A stretch of 64,000 nucleotides of DNA from Amycolatopsis coloradensis. Its GTDB lineage: Bacteria; Actinomycetota; Actinomycetes; Mycobacteriales; Pseudonocardiaceae. Positions 38,801-47,564 of this stretch are shown here, piece after piece (position 1 is the first letter of the stretch; every line of letters starts with the position of its first letter). Location: NCBI RefSeq assembly GCF_001953865.1, contig NZ_MQUQ01000009.1, positions 124,001-188,000 of the forward strand, given 5' to 3'. The position numbers were made by a program, and so were the translations under genes. The notes under the pieces are model-generated. The model was not told the DNA's origin and made no database searches. It was given only the letters and a program-made list of their open reading frames with translations.

Positions 38801-40918
38801 GTGGCCGAGATCGTTTTCGACGAAAGCACCCGTTCCTGGCTCATCCGCACGGCAGCCACGAGCTACGCGCTCAGGCTGACCGAGGACGACACGCCCGCCC
38901 ACGTCTACTGGGGCCCGGCGCTCACCCCGGACCAGCTCGCCGACGTACTCCCCCGCACCCAGGCACGTTGGGACGCCTTCAACGATCCCAACGAGGGGCT
39001 GGACGAACTCGCCGCCGACGGCGGCACCCGCTACTGGACCCCCGCCCTCCAGCTCCGGTTCGCCGACGGGACCCGGGCCCTCGAATGGCGCTACCTTTCC
39101 CACGACATCGACGGCGGACGGCTGCGCGTCCATTTCCGCGATCGCCACTACCCGCTGCGCGTCACGCTCGGCTACCGCGCCCCGGCGGGCACCGACGTCA
39201 TCGAGCGCTGGACCGAACTCGGCCACGACGGCACGGACGGCCCGATCGAGGTCCTCCGCGCCGACTCGGCGACCTGGGTCGTGCCGGTCCGGCCGGACTA
39301 CCGGATCAGCCATGTCACCGGCCGCTGGGCCGCGGAAAGCCAGCTGCTCCGGGAATCGGTGCCCCACGGCGAAACCACCTTCGGCAGCAGGCGCGGCATC
39401 ACCAGCCACCACGCCAATCCGTGGGTGATGCTCGACGACGGCGACGCGACCGAGCGGCACGGCGAGGTCTACAGCGCCGTGCTCGCGTGGAGCGGTTCGT
39501 GGCGGATCACCACCACCCGGTCGTCCACCGGCCGCCTCACGGTGACCGGAGGCTTCGGCCAGGACGGCGTCGTCCCGCGGCTCGCCCCCGGCACCACCCT
39601 CACCACGCCGGTCTTCGCCGGGCTGTACTCCGAAGGCGGGTTCGGCGCCGCGAGCCGCGCGTGGCACGCATACACCCTCGACCATGTCCTCCCGCATCCC
39701 GGCGAACTCCGTCCGGTGCTCTACAACTCTTGGGAGGCAACGGGTTTCGACGTCACGGAAGCCGGACAACGGGCGCTGGCCGAGAAAGCCGCGGCGCTCG
39801 GTGTCGAACTCTTCGTGATGGACGACGGCTGGTTCGGCGCCCGGAACAACGACCACGCCGGGCTCGGCGACTGGCACGTCAACCGCGAGAAGTTCCCGGA
39901 CGGCCTGGCACCCCTGGTCGGCGAAGTGCACCGGCTCGGGATGAAGTTCGGGCTCTGGGTCGAACCCGAAATGGTCAACCCGGACAGCGAGCTGTACCGG
40001 GCCCACCCGGACTGGATCCTGCATCATCCACAAAGGACACGGTCGGCGCTGCGACACCAGCTGGTGCTCAATTTCGCCCGTCCGGACGTCGCCGAGTGGG
40101 CGTTCGGCGCGCTCGACTCGCTCGTCGGCGGGCACGGGATCGATTTCCTGAAGTGGGACATGAACCGTCCGTTCAGCGAAGCGGGCTGGCCCGCCGACGG
40201 CGACCCGGACCGCCTGTGGGTGGAGCACACCCGGGCGGTCTACGCGATCATGGACCGCCTGCGCGCCGCCCACCCCGGGCTGCGGATCGAGGCGTGCAGC
40301 GGCGGTGGCGGGCGGATCGACTTCGGGATCATGGCCAGGACGGACCAGGTCTGGACCTCCGACAACACCGACGCGCTCGACAGGCTCGTCATCCAGCACG
40401 GCTACGGGCAGGTGTATCCGGCGCGGGCGATGTCGGCGTGGGTCACCGACGACCCGAACTTCGTCACCCGGCGGTCCACGCCGTTGCGCTTCCGGTTCCA
40501 TGTCGCGATGGCGGGGGTGCTCGGCGTCGGCGGCGACATCGTCAAGTGGCCGGAGGAAGACCTCGCCTACGCCCGCGAGCAGATCGCGCTGTACAAGGAG
40601 ATCCGGCCGGTCGTCCAGCACGGCAGACTCCATCGGCTCGTGCCGCCGTCCACCGACGGCGTCTCCGCGTCGCAGTACGTGGCGGCGGACGGAAAGCGCG
40701 TGGTCGTGTTCGTGTTCCGGCAAGCGGCACATTTCCACACCCCCGAACGACCGGTCCGGCTCGACGGGCTCGACCCCGCCGCCCGCTACCGCGACGAGGA
40801 CACCGGGAAGGTGTGGCACGGCGCCTCGCTGCTGGCACACGGCCTGTTCGCCGGTCTGCCGGACGGCGATTTCGCCAGCGCGGCGGTCCGGCTGGTCAAG
40901 CTCCAGACACCCGGATAG
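38801..40918 (+). CDS. Alpha-galactosidase, glycoside hydrolase family 36
   Basis: A 705-residue retaining glycosidase that removes terminal alpha-galactose from raffinose-type sugars or galactomannan. The N-terminal beta-sandwich is followed by the barrel opening NSWEATGFDV, the substrate block DDGWFGARNND, GLWVEPEMVNPDS, the nucleophile Asp453 in FLKWDMNRP, GGGGRID and the acid/base Asp521 in TSDNTDA. These are the standard GH36 catalytic residues. No signal peptide is seen, so it is cytoplasmic and acts on imported sugar. The GTG at 38801 is preferred; an upstream ATG at 38741 would add 20 unconserved residues. A sugar ABC importer operon follows. Confidence 0.93.
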   Translation: MAEIVFDESTRSWLIRTAATSYALRLTEDDTPAHVYWGPALTPDQLADVLPRTQARWDAFNDPNEGLDELAADGGTRYWTPALQLRFADGTRALEWRYLSHDIDGGRLRVHFRDRHYPLRVTLGYRAPAGTDVIERWTELGHDGTDGPIEVLRADSATWVVPVRPDYRISHVTGRWAAESQLLRESVPHGETTFGSRRGITSHHANPWVMLDDGDATERHGEVYSAVLAWSGSWRITTTRSSTGRLTVTGGFGQDGVVPRLAPGTTLTTPVFAGLYSEGGFGAASRAWHAYTLDHVLPHPGELRPVLYNSWEATGFDVTEAGQRALAEKAAALGVELFVMDDGWFGARNNDHAGLGDWHVNREKFPDGLAPLVGEVHRLGMKFGLWVEPEMVNPDSELYRAHPDWILHHPQRTRSALRHQLVLNFARPDVAEWAFGALDSLVGGHGIDFLKWDMNRPFSEAGWPADGDPDRLWVEHTRAVYAIMDRLRAAHPGLRIEACSGGGGRIDFGIMARTDQVWTSDNTDALDRLVIQHGYGQVYPARAMSAWVTDDPNFVTRRSTPLRFRFHVAMAGVLGVGGDIVKWPEEDLAYAREQIALYKEIRPVVQHGRLHRLVPPSTDGVSASQYVAADGKRVVVFVFRQAAHFHTPERPVRLDGLDPAARYRDEDTGKVWHGASLLAHGLFAGLPDGDFASAAVRLVKLQTPG

Positions 40919-40965
40919 ATCAGATGAATCGCCGGTTTTGCGGGGTTTTCGCCCGGCACAGCCGC

Positions 40966-40995
40966 TTGACATCCCCCTAGACATCCGATCGAATG
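40966..40995 (+). promoter_or_regulatory. Promoter and palindromic operator of the sugar importer operon
   Basis: A perfect -35 TTGACA (40966-40971) is followed 17 bases later by TCGAAT (40989-40994) as -10. The palindrome CATCCGATCGAATG (40982-40995, 12 of 14 positions symmetric) covers the -10, the natural place for a LacI- or GntR-type sugar repressor. The operon start codon is at 41034. Confidence 0.6.
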
Positions 40996-41033
40996 CCGTC
41001 GTATATGAGACGCCGCGAGAAGGGCGACTGGGG

Positions 41034-42311
41034 ATGAGAAGGACTTTCGCGTGGGGAGCGGCGCTGCTCCTCGCCGCGAGCCTCACCGGCTGCACCGTCG
41101 GCGGCGGCGCGAGTGGCTCCGGCACGGGTTCGGAGATCACCTTCCTGACCTTCGAAACGCCGAACCTGCCACCGTCCTATTGGGACGCCGCCATCAACCG
41201 GGTGGCGGACCGTAATCCCGGCCTCAGCGTGAAAAAGCTGGTCGCCCCCTCGACCGACCGCACCGGCTACGCCAAGCAACTGCTGCAGTCGGGTCAGTTC
41301 CCCGACGTCGCGATCGCCATCGACTCGGCCGGGTTCGCCGAGTCGGGCACCCTCTACGCGTGGACGCCCGAGGAGCTCAAGGACTTCCAGTTCCCCGCGG
41401 CCAACCCGATCAAGGGCGGGCACCATCAGCTTCCTGCCAACACCCAGACCATCCCGCCGATCTACTACAACAAGAAACTCTTCGCCGACGCCGGGATCGC
41501 GTCGGCGCCGAAGACCTGGGCGGAACTGCTCGGCGCGTCGGAGAAACTGAAGGCGAAGGGCATCACGCCGTTCACCATCGGCGGCGGCAAGGAAGGGTTC
41601 CCGTCCGCGATGCTGCTGGACGGTCTCGTCAGCGTCGAGGTCTACGGCAAGACCCCGGACTGGCTTTCCCAGCGTCGGAACGACAAGGTCAAGTTCAGCG
41701 ATCCGGCCTTCCAGCAGGCGTTCGGCAAGTTCGCCGACCTGGTCGCCAAGGGATACCTCGACAAGACACAGGTCTCGCGGGACTACTCGGCGACCGAAGC
41801 CGCCTTCCTCAACGGCGAAGGCGCGATGTACCCGATGGGCAACTGGTTCGCCGCCAGCGCCGACGCCAAGAAGCCGTCGTTCGAGATCGGCGTCTTCAAC
41901 TTCCCCTCCGAGGACGGCAGACTCGTCGTGCCCGCGTACACCGGTGGCGGCATCGTCGTCAACGCCAAGTCCGCGAACCTCGACGCGGCAAGGAAGTTCG
42001 CGCTCGCGTTCCAGCTCGACAAAGGGCAGATCGACGCCTCGGTCAAGGCCGACGGCCTGTTCCCCGCGATCAAGGGCTACACGCCGCCGTCCGACGTCGG
42101 CCCGGTGTTCAAAGCGGGCTATGACCTCTACCGGGAAGCCGTGTCGAAGAACGCGGTCGTGAACGCCTTCAGCTGGGAGACCGCGGACGACGGGCTGCTG
42201 CCGGGCATGAAGGACAAGGTCTACCAGGCCGCACAGGACGTCATCACCGGCCGCAAGACAGTGGCCGACGCGTGCGCGTTCCTGGACGCCGAGTGGGCGA
42301 AGGCGCGCTGA
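41034..42311 (+). CDS. Sugar ABC transporter substrate-binding lipoprotein
   Basis: A 425-residue family 1 extracellular solute-binding protein. The lipoprotein signal ends in lipobox LTGC, anchoring it outside the membrane. The mature body shows the usual MalE/UgpB-like features: TQTIPPIYYNKKLFADAGI, PKTWAELLGASEKLKAKGITPF, FLNGEGAMYPMGNW, and AAFLNGEGAM near the hinge. The likely ligand is an alpha-galactoside (raffinose, melibiose or related), inferred only from the adjacent alpha-galactosidase. The ATG at 41034 follows GGGG, and the two permease genes follow directly (8-base gap). Confidence 0.92.
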   Translation: MRRTFAWGAALLLAASLTGCTVGGGASGSGTGSEITFLTFETPNLPPSYWDAAINRVADRNPGLSVKKLVAPSTDRTGYAKQLLQSGQFPDVAIAIDSAGFAESGTLYAWTPEELKDFQFPAANPIKGGHHQLPANTQTIPPIYYNKKLFADAGIASAPKTWAELLGASEKLKAKGITPFTIGGGKEGFPSAMLLDGLVSVEVYGKTPDWLSQRRNDKVKFSDPAFQQAFGKFADLVAKGYLDKTQVSRDYSATEAAFLNGEGAMYPMGNWFAASADAKKPSFEIGVFNFPSEDGRLVVPAYTGGGIVVNAKSANLDAARKFALAFQLDKGQIDASVKADGLFPAIKGYTPPSDVGPVFKAGYDLYREAVSKNAVVNAFSWETADDGLLPGMKDKVYQAAQDVITGRKTVADACAFLDAEWAKAR

Positions 42312-42318
42312 CGCCACG

Positions 42319-43206
42319 ATGGGGAGAAAACCGATCCTGCCGCGGGTCTGGCACTTCGCGTCGTTCGGCGCACCCGGCGTCGTCATCTATCTCTGCTTCG
42401 TCATGGCGCCGATCCTCATCAGTTTCGGTTACAGCCTGACGAACCACAACCCGTTCACCCCGCCCTCGGAATTCGTGGGACTCGAGAACTACAAGCTGCT
42501 CTTCCAAGACGAGCAGTTCCTCACCGCGCTCGAGGTCACCACGATCCTGACCGTGATCGTGGTGGTCGTGCCGAACGTGCTCGGGCTCGGCGTCGCCCTG
42601 CTGCTCGACCGGAAAGGCTGGCTGTACAACGCTTTGCGGAGCGTGTTCTTCACGCCCGTGATCCTCAGCTCGGTCGTGGTCAGCATCGTCTGGACGAAAC
42701 TCCTCGACGACCGGGGGCCGATCAACGACGTCCTCCGCGCGCTCGGCGTCGAGCAGCCGCCGGGCTGGCTGTCGGACCCGGACCTCGCGCTGTACTCGGT
42801 CGCGTCGATCGTTTGCTGGCAGATGCTGGGTTTCTGCGTGGTCGTCTACCTCGCGGGCCTCCAGGGCGTCCCGGCCGAACTGCTGGAAGCGGCGGAGATC
42901 GACGGCGCCGGACCGGTCCGGCGGTTCCGCGCGGTGACCTGGCCACTGCTCGCGCCGTCGCTGACCATCAACACCGTCGTCCTGCTGATCTCGGCGTTCA
43001 AGACCTACGACTACGTCAAGGTCGTCACCAACGGCGGCCCGGGTTCGGGGACCACCGCCACCATCGCGTTCAACGTCCTCGCCACCGGCCTCGACGCGAA
43101 CCACGTCGGCTACGCGTCCGCGATGGCCGTGGTGATGCTGGTTATCGTGGCGACGCTGACCACGATCGTGCTCCGGTTCCTGCGACGGCGGGAGGTCGAC
43201 CTGTGA
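42319..43206 (+). CDS. Sugar ABC transporter permease, MalF/UgpA type
   Basis: A 295-residue membrane permease with six predicted helices. The ATPase-docking EAA loop reads EAAEIDGAGPVRRFRAVTWPLLAPS, the first-permease form of the family. It starts eight bases after the binding-protein stop and its own stop overlaps the next GTG as GTGA. It forms a heterodimer with the next gene product. No ATPase gene is present in the operon, so a shared MsiK-type ATPase encoded elsewhere is expected, as is usual in actinomycetes. Confidence 0.93.
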   Translation: MGRKPILPRVWHFASFGAPGVVIYLCFVMAPILISFGYSLTNHNPFTPPSEFVGLENYKLLFQDEQFLTALEVTTILTVIVVVVPNVLGLGVALLLDRKGWLYNALRSVFFTPVILSSVVVSIVWTKLLDDRGPINDVLRALGVEQPPGWLSDPDLALYSVASIVCWQMLGFCVVVYLAGLQGVPAELLEAAEIDGAGPVRRFRAVTWPLLAPSLTINTVVLLISAFKTYDYVKVVTNGGPGSGTTATIAFNVLATGLDANHVGYASAMAVVMLVIVATLTTIVLRFLRRREVDL

Positions 43207-44042
43207 CCACAAAGGACAGTGGGCGGCGGTCGTGGGCGCGGCCTGTGGTCGCGATCCTGGTGAGCGCGATCTTCTTCGTGCCCTTGTACTACGTGCTCGT
43301 CAACGTCTTCAAACCCGGCGAGCTGATCGCCCGAGAGCCGGCGTCGGTCCCGCTGCCGCCGACGCTGACCAACATCCACGCCGTGCTCACCCGGCCAGAC
43401 GGCCTGTTCTGGGTGAGCCTGGCGAACAGCATGCTCGTCACGCTGCTGTCGATCATCGTGCTGACGGTGCTTTCGGCCATGCTCGGCCACTACCTCGCGC
43501 GCTCGGGCAGCCGATGGACCAAGGTGCTCGCGCTGTTCTTGTTGGCGGGCTTGATGATCCCGCCCCAGGTGATCCTGATCCCGGTCACCGAGGTGCTGCG
43601 GCTGACCGGGATGATGGCGACACTGCAGGGCCTGGTGCTGTTCAACGTCGGGTACTACGTGCCGTTCGGCGTCTTCGTGTTCACCGGATTCATCCGCGGG
43701 GTGCCGGTGGAACTCGAGGAGGCCGCGCTCCTCGACGGCGCGAGCCGGGCGCAGGTGTTCTGGCGGATCGTGTTCCCGCTGCTGCGCCCGGCCACCGCGA
43801 GCGTGCTGATCTTCCTCGGCGTGTGGATCTGGAACGACTTCATCGACCCGCTGATCATCCTCGGCCCCAGCCAGGGGACCACGATCACCACCGGGATCTA
43901 CCGTTCGATCGGCCAGTACCAGGCGGATCTCGGCAGTGTGTTCGCGCTGATGTTCCTGGCGACCCTGCCGGTGCTGATCTTCTACCTGGCGCTGCAGAAG
44001 CAGTTCGTGAAGGGGCTGACCGGCGGGGCGACCAAGGGCTGA
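43203..44042 (+). CDS. Sugar ABC transporter permease, MalG/UgpE type
   Basis: A 279-residue permease with six predicted helices. The docking loop is EEAALLDGASRAQVFWRIVFPLLRP, the second-permease form, and the C-terminal QKQFVKGLTGGATKG is the classic family ending. The GTG start overlaps the previous stop by four bases, indicating translational coupling. It is the last gene of the importer operon and is convergent with the ABC-F gene. Only 28 bases separate the two stop codons and I see no clear hairpin there. Confidence 0.93.
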   Translation: MTTKDSGRRSWARPVVAILVSAIFFVPLYYVLVNVFKPGELIAREPASVPLPPTLTNIHAVLTRPDGLFWVSLANSMLVTLLSIIVLTVLSAMLGHYLARSGSRWTKVLALFLLAGLMIPPQVILIPVTEVLRLTGMMATLQGLVLFNVGYYVPFGVFVFTGFIRGVPVELEEAALLDGASRAQVFWRIVFPLLRPATASVLIFLGVWIWNDFIDPLIILGPSQGTTITTGIYRSIGQYQADLGSVFALMFLATLPVLIFYLALQKQFVKGLTGGATKG

Positions 44043-44070
44043 AGCCTGGCGCAAGTAGTCCTCTGGTTGC

Positions 44071-45708
44071 TCAGAGTTCGGTGACCTTCCCGTCGGCCAC
44101 TTCCAGTCGCCGCGTCGTTGCCACCGCGTCCAGCATCCGCCGGTCGTGCGTCACGAGCAGCAGCGTCCCCGGATACTCCGACAGCGCCGACTCCAGCTGC
44201 TCGATCGCGGGCAGGTCCAGGTGGTTCGTCGGCTCGTCGAGCACCAGCAGGTTGACTCCGCGCGCCTGGAGCAGTGCCAGCGCCGACCGGGTCCGCTCCC
44301 CCGGTGACAGCGTGGCCGCCGGCCGCAGCACGTGCGCGGCCTTCAGCCCGAATTTCGCCAGTAGCGTCCGCACGTCGGCGTCGGCGAGTTCCGGGACCTC
44401 GCGGGCGAAGGCCTCGAAGAGCGGAAGGTCGCCGAGAAACAGCTTCCGCGCCTGGTCGACCTCTCCGACCACGACGCCGGAACCGAGCGACGCGCCGCCC
44501 TCGTCGACCGGGATCCGGCCGAGCAGGGCGGCGAGCAGCGTCGACTTCCCGGCGCCGTTGGCCCCGGTGATCGCGACCTTGTCCGCCCAGTCGATCTGCA
44601 GGTCCACCGGACCGAGGGTGAACTCGCCTCGCCGCACCACCGCGCCGCGCAGGGTCGCCACGACCGCGCCCGCCCGGGGCGCCGCGGCGATCTCCATCCG
44701 CAGTTCCCATTCCTTGCGGGGTTCCTCGACGACGTCGAGCCGTTCGATCATGCGATCCGTCTGGCGGGCCTTCGACGCCTGCTTCTCGGTCGCCTCGCTC
44801 CGGAACTTGCGGCCGACCTTGTCGTTGTCGGTGGCCTTGCGCCGGGCGTTCTTGACGCCCTTCTCCATCCACGAACGCTGCATCGCACCACGGGCTTCGA
44901 GCGAGGACTTGGTGTTCGCGTATTCGTCGTACTCCTCGCGGGCGTGCCGCCGCGCGACGGCCCGTTCCTCCAAATAGGACTCGTAACCGCCGCCGTAGGT
45001 CCGCACCTGTTGCTGCGCGAAGTCGAGTTCGACGACGCGATCCACGGTGCGGGCGAGGAATTCCCGGTCGTGGCTGACCAGCACCGTCCCGGCGCGCAGC
45101 CCGGTCACGAACCGCTCCAGCCGTTCCAGGCCGTCGAGGTCGAGGTCGTTGGTGGGCTCGTCGAGCAGGAAGATGTCGTATCGGCTCAACAGCAGCGAAG
45201 CCATCCCCGCCCGCGCCGCCTGCCCGCCGGACAGCGACAGCATCGGCTGGTCGAGATTGACGGTCAGCCCGAGGTCCGCGACGACCTCGCCCGCCCGATC
45301 GTCCAGATCGGCTCCGCCGAGCGCGAGCCAGCGCTCGAGGGCGGCACCGTAGGCGTCGTCCGCTCCGGGCTCACCCGCGGTGAGCGCCTCGGTGGCGGCG
45401 TCGAGCGCGGCTTGCGCGGCGGTGACACCGGTGCGGCGTGAGAGGAACCCGCGGACGGACTCCCCTTCGCGGCGTTCCGGCTCCTGCGGGAGGTGACCGA
45501 CGGTGGCCGTCGGCGGGTTCAGCCGGACGCTGCCCTCTTCCGGCGGCACGAGGCCGCCGAGAGTCTTGAGCAGGGTCGACTTCCCCGCGCCGTTGACACC
45601 GACGAGACCGATCACCTCGCCGGGGGCGACGACCAGGCCGAGACCGGAGAACAGAACACGGTCGCCGTGGCCGGCGGCGAGATCCTTGGCAACGAGTGTG
45701 GCGCTCAT
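44071..45708 (-). CDS. ABC-F family ATPase (ribosome-associated or antibiotic-resistance type)
   Basis: A 545-residue soluble protein with two ATP-binding cassettes and no membrane helices. Each half has its Walker A (VGVNGAGKSTLLKTL and TGANGAGKSTLLAAL) and Walker B (LLDEPTNDLDLDGL and VLDEPTNHLDLPAI). The signatures are LSLSGGQ in the first and LSPGERTRSAL in the second. The interdomain linker is long and basic with many Lys and Arg residues (KNARRKATDNDKVGRKF). ABC-F proteins act on ribosomes, some protecting against macrolides or lincosamides and some as translation factors. The ATG at 45708 (MSATLVAKDL) is preferred over an upstream ATG that adds 20 unconserved residues. Confidence 0.92.
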   Translation of the reverse strand: MSATLVAKDLAAGHGDRVLFSGLGLVVAPGEVIGLVGVNGAGKSTLLKTLGGLVPPEEGSVRLNPPTATVGHLPQEPERREGESVRGFLSRRTGVTAAQAALDAATEALTAGEPGADDAYGAALERWLALGGADLDDRAGEVVADLGLTVNLDQPMLSLSGGQAARAGMASLLLSRYDIFLLDEPTNDLDLDGLERLERFVTGLRAGTVLVSHDREFLARTVDRVVELDFAQQQVRTYGGGYESYLEERAVARRHAREEYDEYANTKSSLEARGAMQRSWMEKGVKNARRKATDNDKVGRKFRSEATEKQASKARQTDRMIERLDVVEEPRKEWELRMEIAAAPRAGAVVATLRGAVVRRGEFTLGPVDLQIDWADKVAITGANGAGKSTLLAALLGRIPVDEGGASLGSGVVVGEVDQARKLFLGDLPLFEAFAREVPELADADVRTLLAKFGLKAAHVLRPAATLSPGERTRSALALLQARGVNLLVLDEPTNHLDLPAIEQLESALSEYPGTLLLVTHDRRMLDAVATTRRLEVADGKVTEL

Positions 45709-45854
45709 GAGATCAGTAAGTCTACGGGGACCGATTGAACGACTCGTGGTCCCTCGGAAGAGTGGCAAGTATCCAAGCGATCACGGAACGTGGGTAACCT
45801 GGTTGTTCTTCTGGACCCGAACGAACTCCCGAGCATTGAGGTCGGTGACAGCAA

Positions 45855-46745
45855 ATGGCGGACTCCGCCACCCCGGTCCCCGTCGCCCACCAGCAGAAAG
45901 GCGGTACTCGAAGGCCGACGATGAGCAGGCGGCGGGAAGTCAGTCATGCCAGCGCGCGGTCGCTGTTGATGACGATCCTCGGCGAGTACGTGCTGCCCCG
46001 CGATCAGGCGATCTGGACGTCCACCCTGGTCGAAGCACTGCGAGTGCTGGACATCGAGGAGAAATCCGCGCGGCAGGCGCTGGCCCGGTCCTCCGCCGAG
46101 GGCTGGGTGGTCTCCGAACGTGTCGGACGAAGAGTGCGCTGGTCGCTCACCCCACCAGGCAGACGCCTCCTGACCGAAGGCGCTGAACGCATCTACGCCT
46201 TCGGCAACGAGGAGCGGGCCTGGGACGGCCACTGGCTGATGTTGATCGTTTCGGTGCCCGAGGCGAAGCGGGATCTGCGGCACCGGTTGCGCACTCGCCT
46301 GACGTGGGCCGGGTTCGGTTCACCGGTGGCGGGCGTCTGGGTCAGCCCGGACCTCTCCCGCCAGCGGGAAGCCCAGCAGATCGTGCAGGAACTCGGACTC
46401 GACGCGCAGGCGATGTCGTTCTCGGCCGCCTATGGCGACATCGGCGATCAGGAAACCATGGTCGCGCGGTCCTGGGATCTGAGCGAACTCAAGGACCGCT
46501 ACGAGGACTTCATCGACCGTTTCACCGGTTCGAGGCCGTCGGGTGAACGCGGCGTCTTTCGTGCACAGACCGAACTCGTCCACGAATGGCGTAGCTTTCC
46601 GTTCCTCGATCCACGCCTTCCGCTCAAACTGCTGCCCGACGGTTGGAGTGGTGTGCGCGCGGCGGACCTGTTCCACCGCAAGCACGTCGAATGGCGACCA
46701 GAAGCACAGGGCCAATGGGACGAACTCGCGAACACCTCCGGCTAG
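45855..46745 (+). CDS. PaaX family transcriptional regulator
   Basis: A 296-residue PaaX-like repressor. The N-terminal winged helix begins at ARSLLMTILGEYVLPRDQAIWTSTLVEAL. The central and C-terminal PaaX domains contain WDGHWLMLIVSVPEAKRDLRHRLR, RLTWAGFGSPVAGVWVSPD and FLDPRLPLKLLPDGW. PaaX of Escherichia coli responds to phenylacetyl-CoA. The enoyl-CoA hydratase gene that begins 35 bases downstream fits a CoA-ester pathway as its target (inference). The first ATG at 45855 lacks a ribosome site. An alternative ATG at 45921 (MSRRREVS), six bases after AAGG, may be the true start. Confidence 0.9.
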   Translation: MADSATPVPVAHQQKGGTRRPTMSRRREVSHASARSLLMTILGEYVLPRDQAIWTSTLVEALRVLDIEEKSARQALARSSAEGWVVSERVGRRVRWSLTPPGRRLLTEGAERIYAFGNEERAWDGHWLMLIVSVPEAKRDLRHRLRTRLTWAGFGSPVAGVWVSPDLSRQREAQQIVQELGLDAQAMSFSAAYGDIGDQETMVARSWDLSELKDRYEDFIDRFTGSRPSGERGVFRAQTELVHEWRSFPFLDPRLPLKLLPDGWSGVRAADLFHRKHVEWRPEAQGQWDELANTSG

Positions 46746-46780
46746 GGTCACGGAAAACGATCTAGCGGAGGGAACTCGCC

Positions 46781-47560
46781 TTGGCCACCTCGATCCGCCT
46801 CGACCGCGAGGACGACGTCGCCGTCCTGACCATCGCTTCGCCGCCGCTGAACCTCTACACCGCGGAACTCCAGCGGGAACTGGGCGAGGCGATCGGCGAA
46901 CTGGAGGCCACACCGCCGCGCGCGGTGCTCATCCGGGCCGAGGGAAAGATCGTCAGCGGCGGCGTCGACGTCTCCCTGTTCGACGCGCAGTCCTCGGCGG
47001 CCGAGGCGAAGGTGCTGTTCGACGAGATGCTGGCGATCCCCGACCGGATCGCCGCCCTCCCGTTCCCCACCGTCTTCGCCGCCCACGGCCTGTGCCTGAC
47101 CTGGGCCTTCGAGGTCGCGGTCGCCTGTGACATCATTCTCGCGACCGAAAAGGCCAAGTTCGGTCTCGTCGAACGGGTCGTCGGCCTGACCCCGACCATG
47201 GGCGGCACCCAGCGTCTCGCCGCCCGCGCCGGCGTCGGCCGGGCCAAGGAGTTCGTGATGACCGGTGCGACCTACGACGCCGCGGCCCTCGAACGCTGGA
47301 ACGTGGTGAACCGCGTGTTCCCGGTGGACGGCTTCGACGAGAACGTCCGCGCTTTCACGAACGACCTCGCGCAGGGGCCGACCCGGGCGCACGCGGCCAC
47401 CAAGAAGGTGCTCGAGCACTACGAGCACGGCGGCGTCGCCGAGGCGAACGAGCACATCACGACGATCGCCGCCGGCCTTTTCGACACCGAAGACCTGCGC
47501 GGCGCGGTGAAATCCTTCCTCGCCGACGGTCCTGGCAAGGCGACCTTCACCGGCCGCTGA
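46781..47560 (+). CDS. Enoyl-CoA hydratase/isomerase family protein
   Basis: A 259-residue crotonase-fold protein. The CoA-binding segment is IASPPLNLYTAELQREL, the first oxyanion region is IRAEGKIVSGGVDVSLF, and the second is AAHGLCLTWAFEVAVACDIILA, followed by KFGLVERVVGLTPTMGGTQRLA. The usual Glu positions of canonical hydratases are not clearly both present, so the exact reaction (hydration, isomerisation or other) is open. The start is TTG at 46781, well placed after GCGGAGGG. It lies downstream of PaaX and was probably cotranscribed or coregulated with it. It is convergent with the CU044-type gene. Confidence 0.88.
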   Translation: MATSIRLDREDDVAVLTIASPPLNLYTAELQRELGEAIGELEATPPRAVLIRAEGKIVSGGVDVSLFDAQSSAAEAKVLFDEMLAIPDRIAALPFPTVFAAHGLCLTWAFEVAVACDIILATEKAKFGLVERVVGLTPTMGGTQRLAARAGVGRAKEFVMTGATYDAAALERWNVVNRVFPVDGFDENVRAFTNDLAQGPTRAHAATKKVLEHYEHGGVAEANEHITTIAAGLFDTEDLRGAVKSFLADGPGKATFTGR

Positions 47561-47564
47561 ACCG

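Noticed and set aside
38612..41140. A long minus-strand frame opposite the alpha-galactosidase
   Set aside because: The plus strand has all GH36 catalytic motifs. The minus frame is composition-driven and runs through a promoter.
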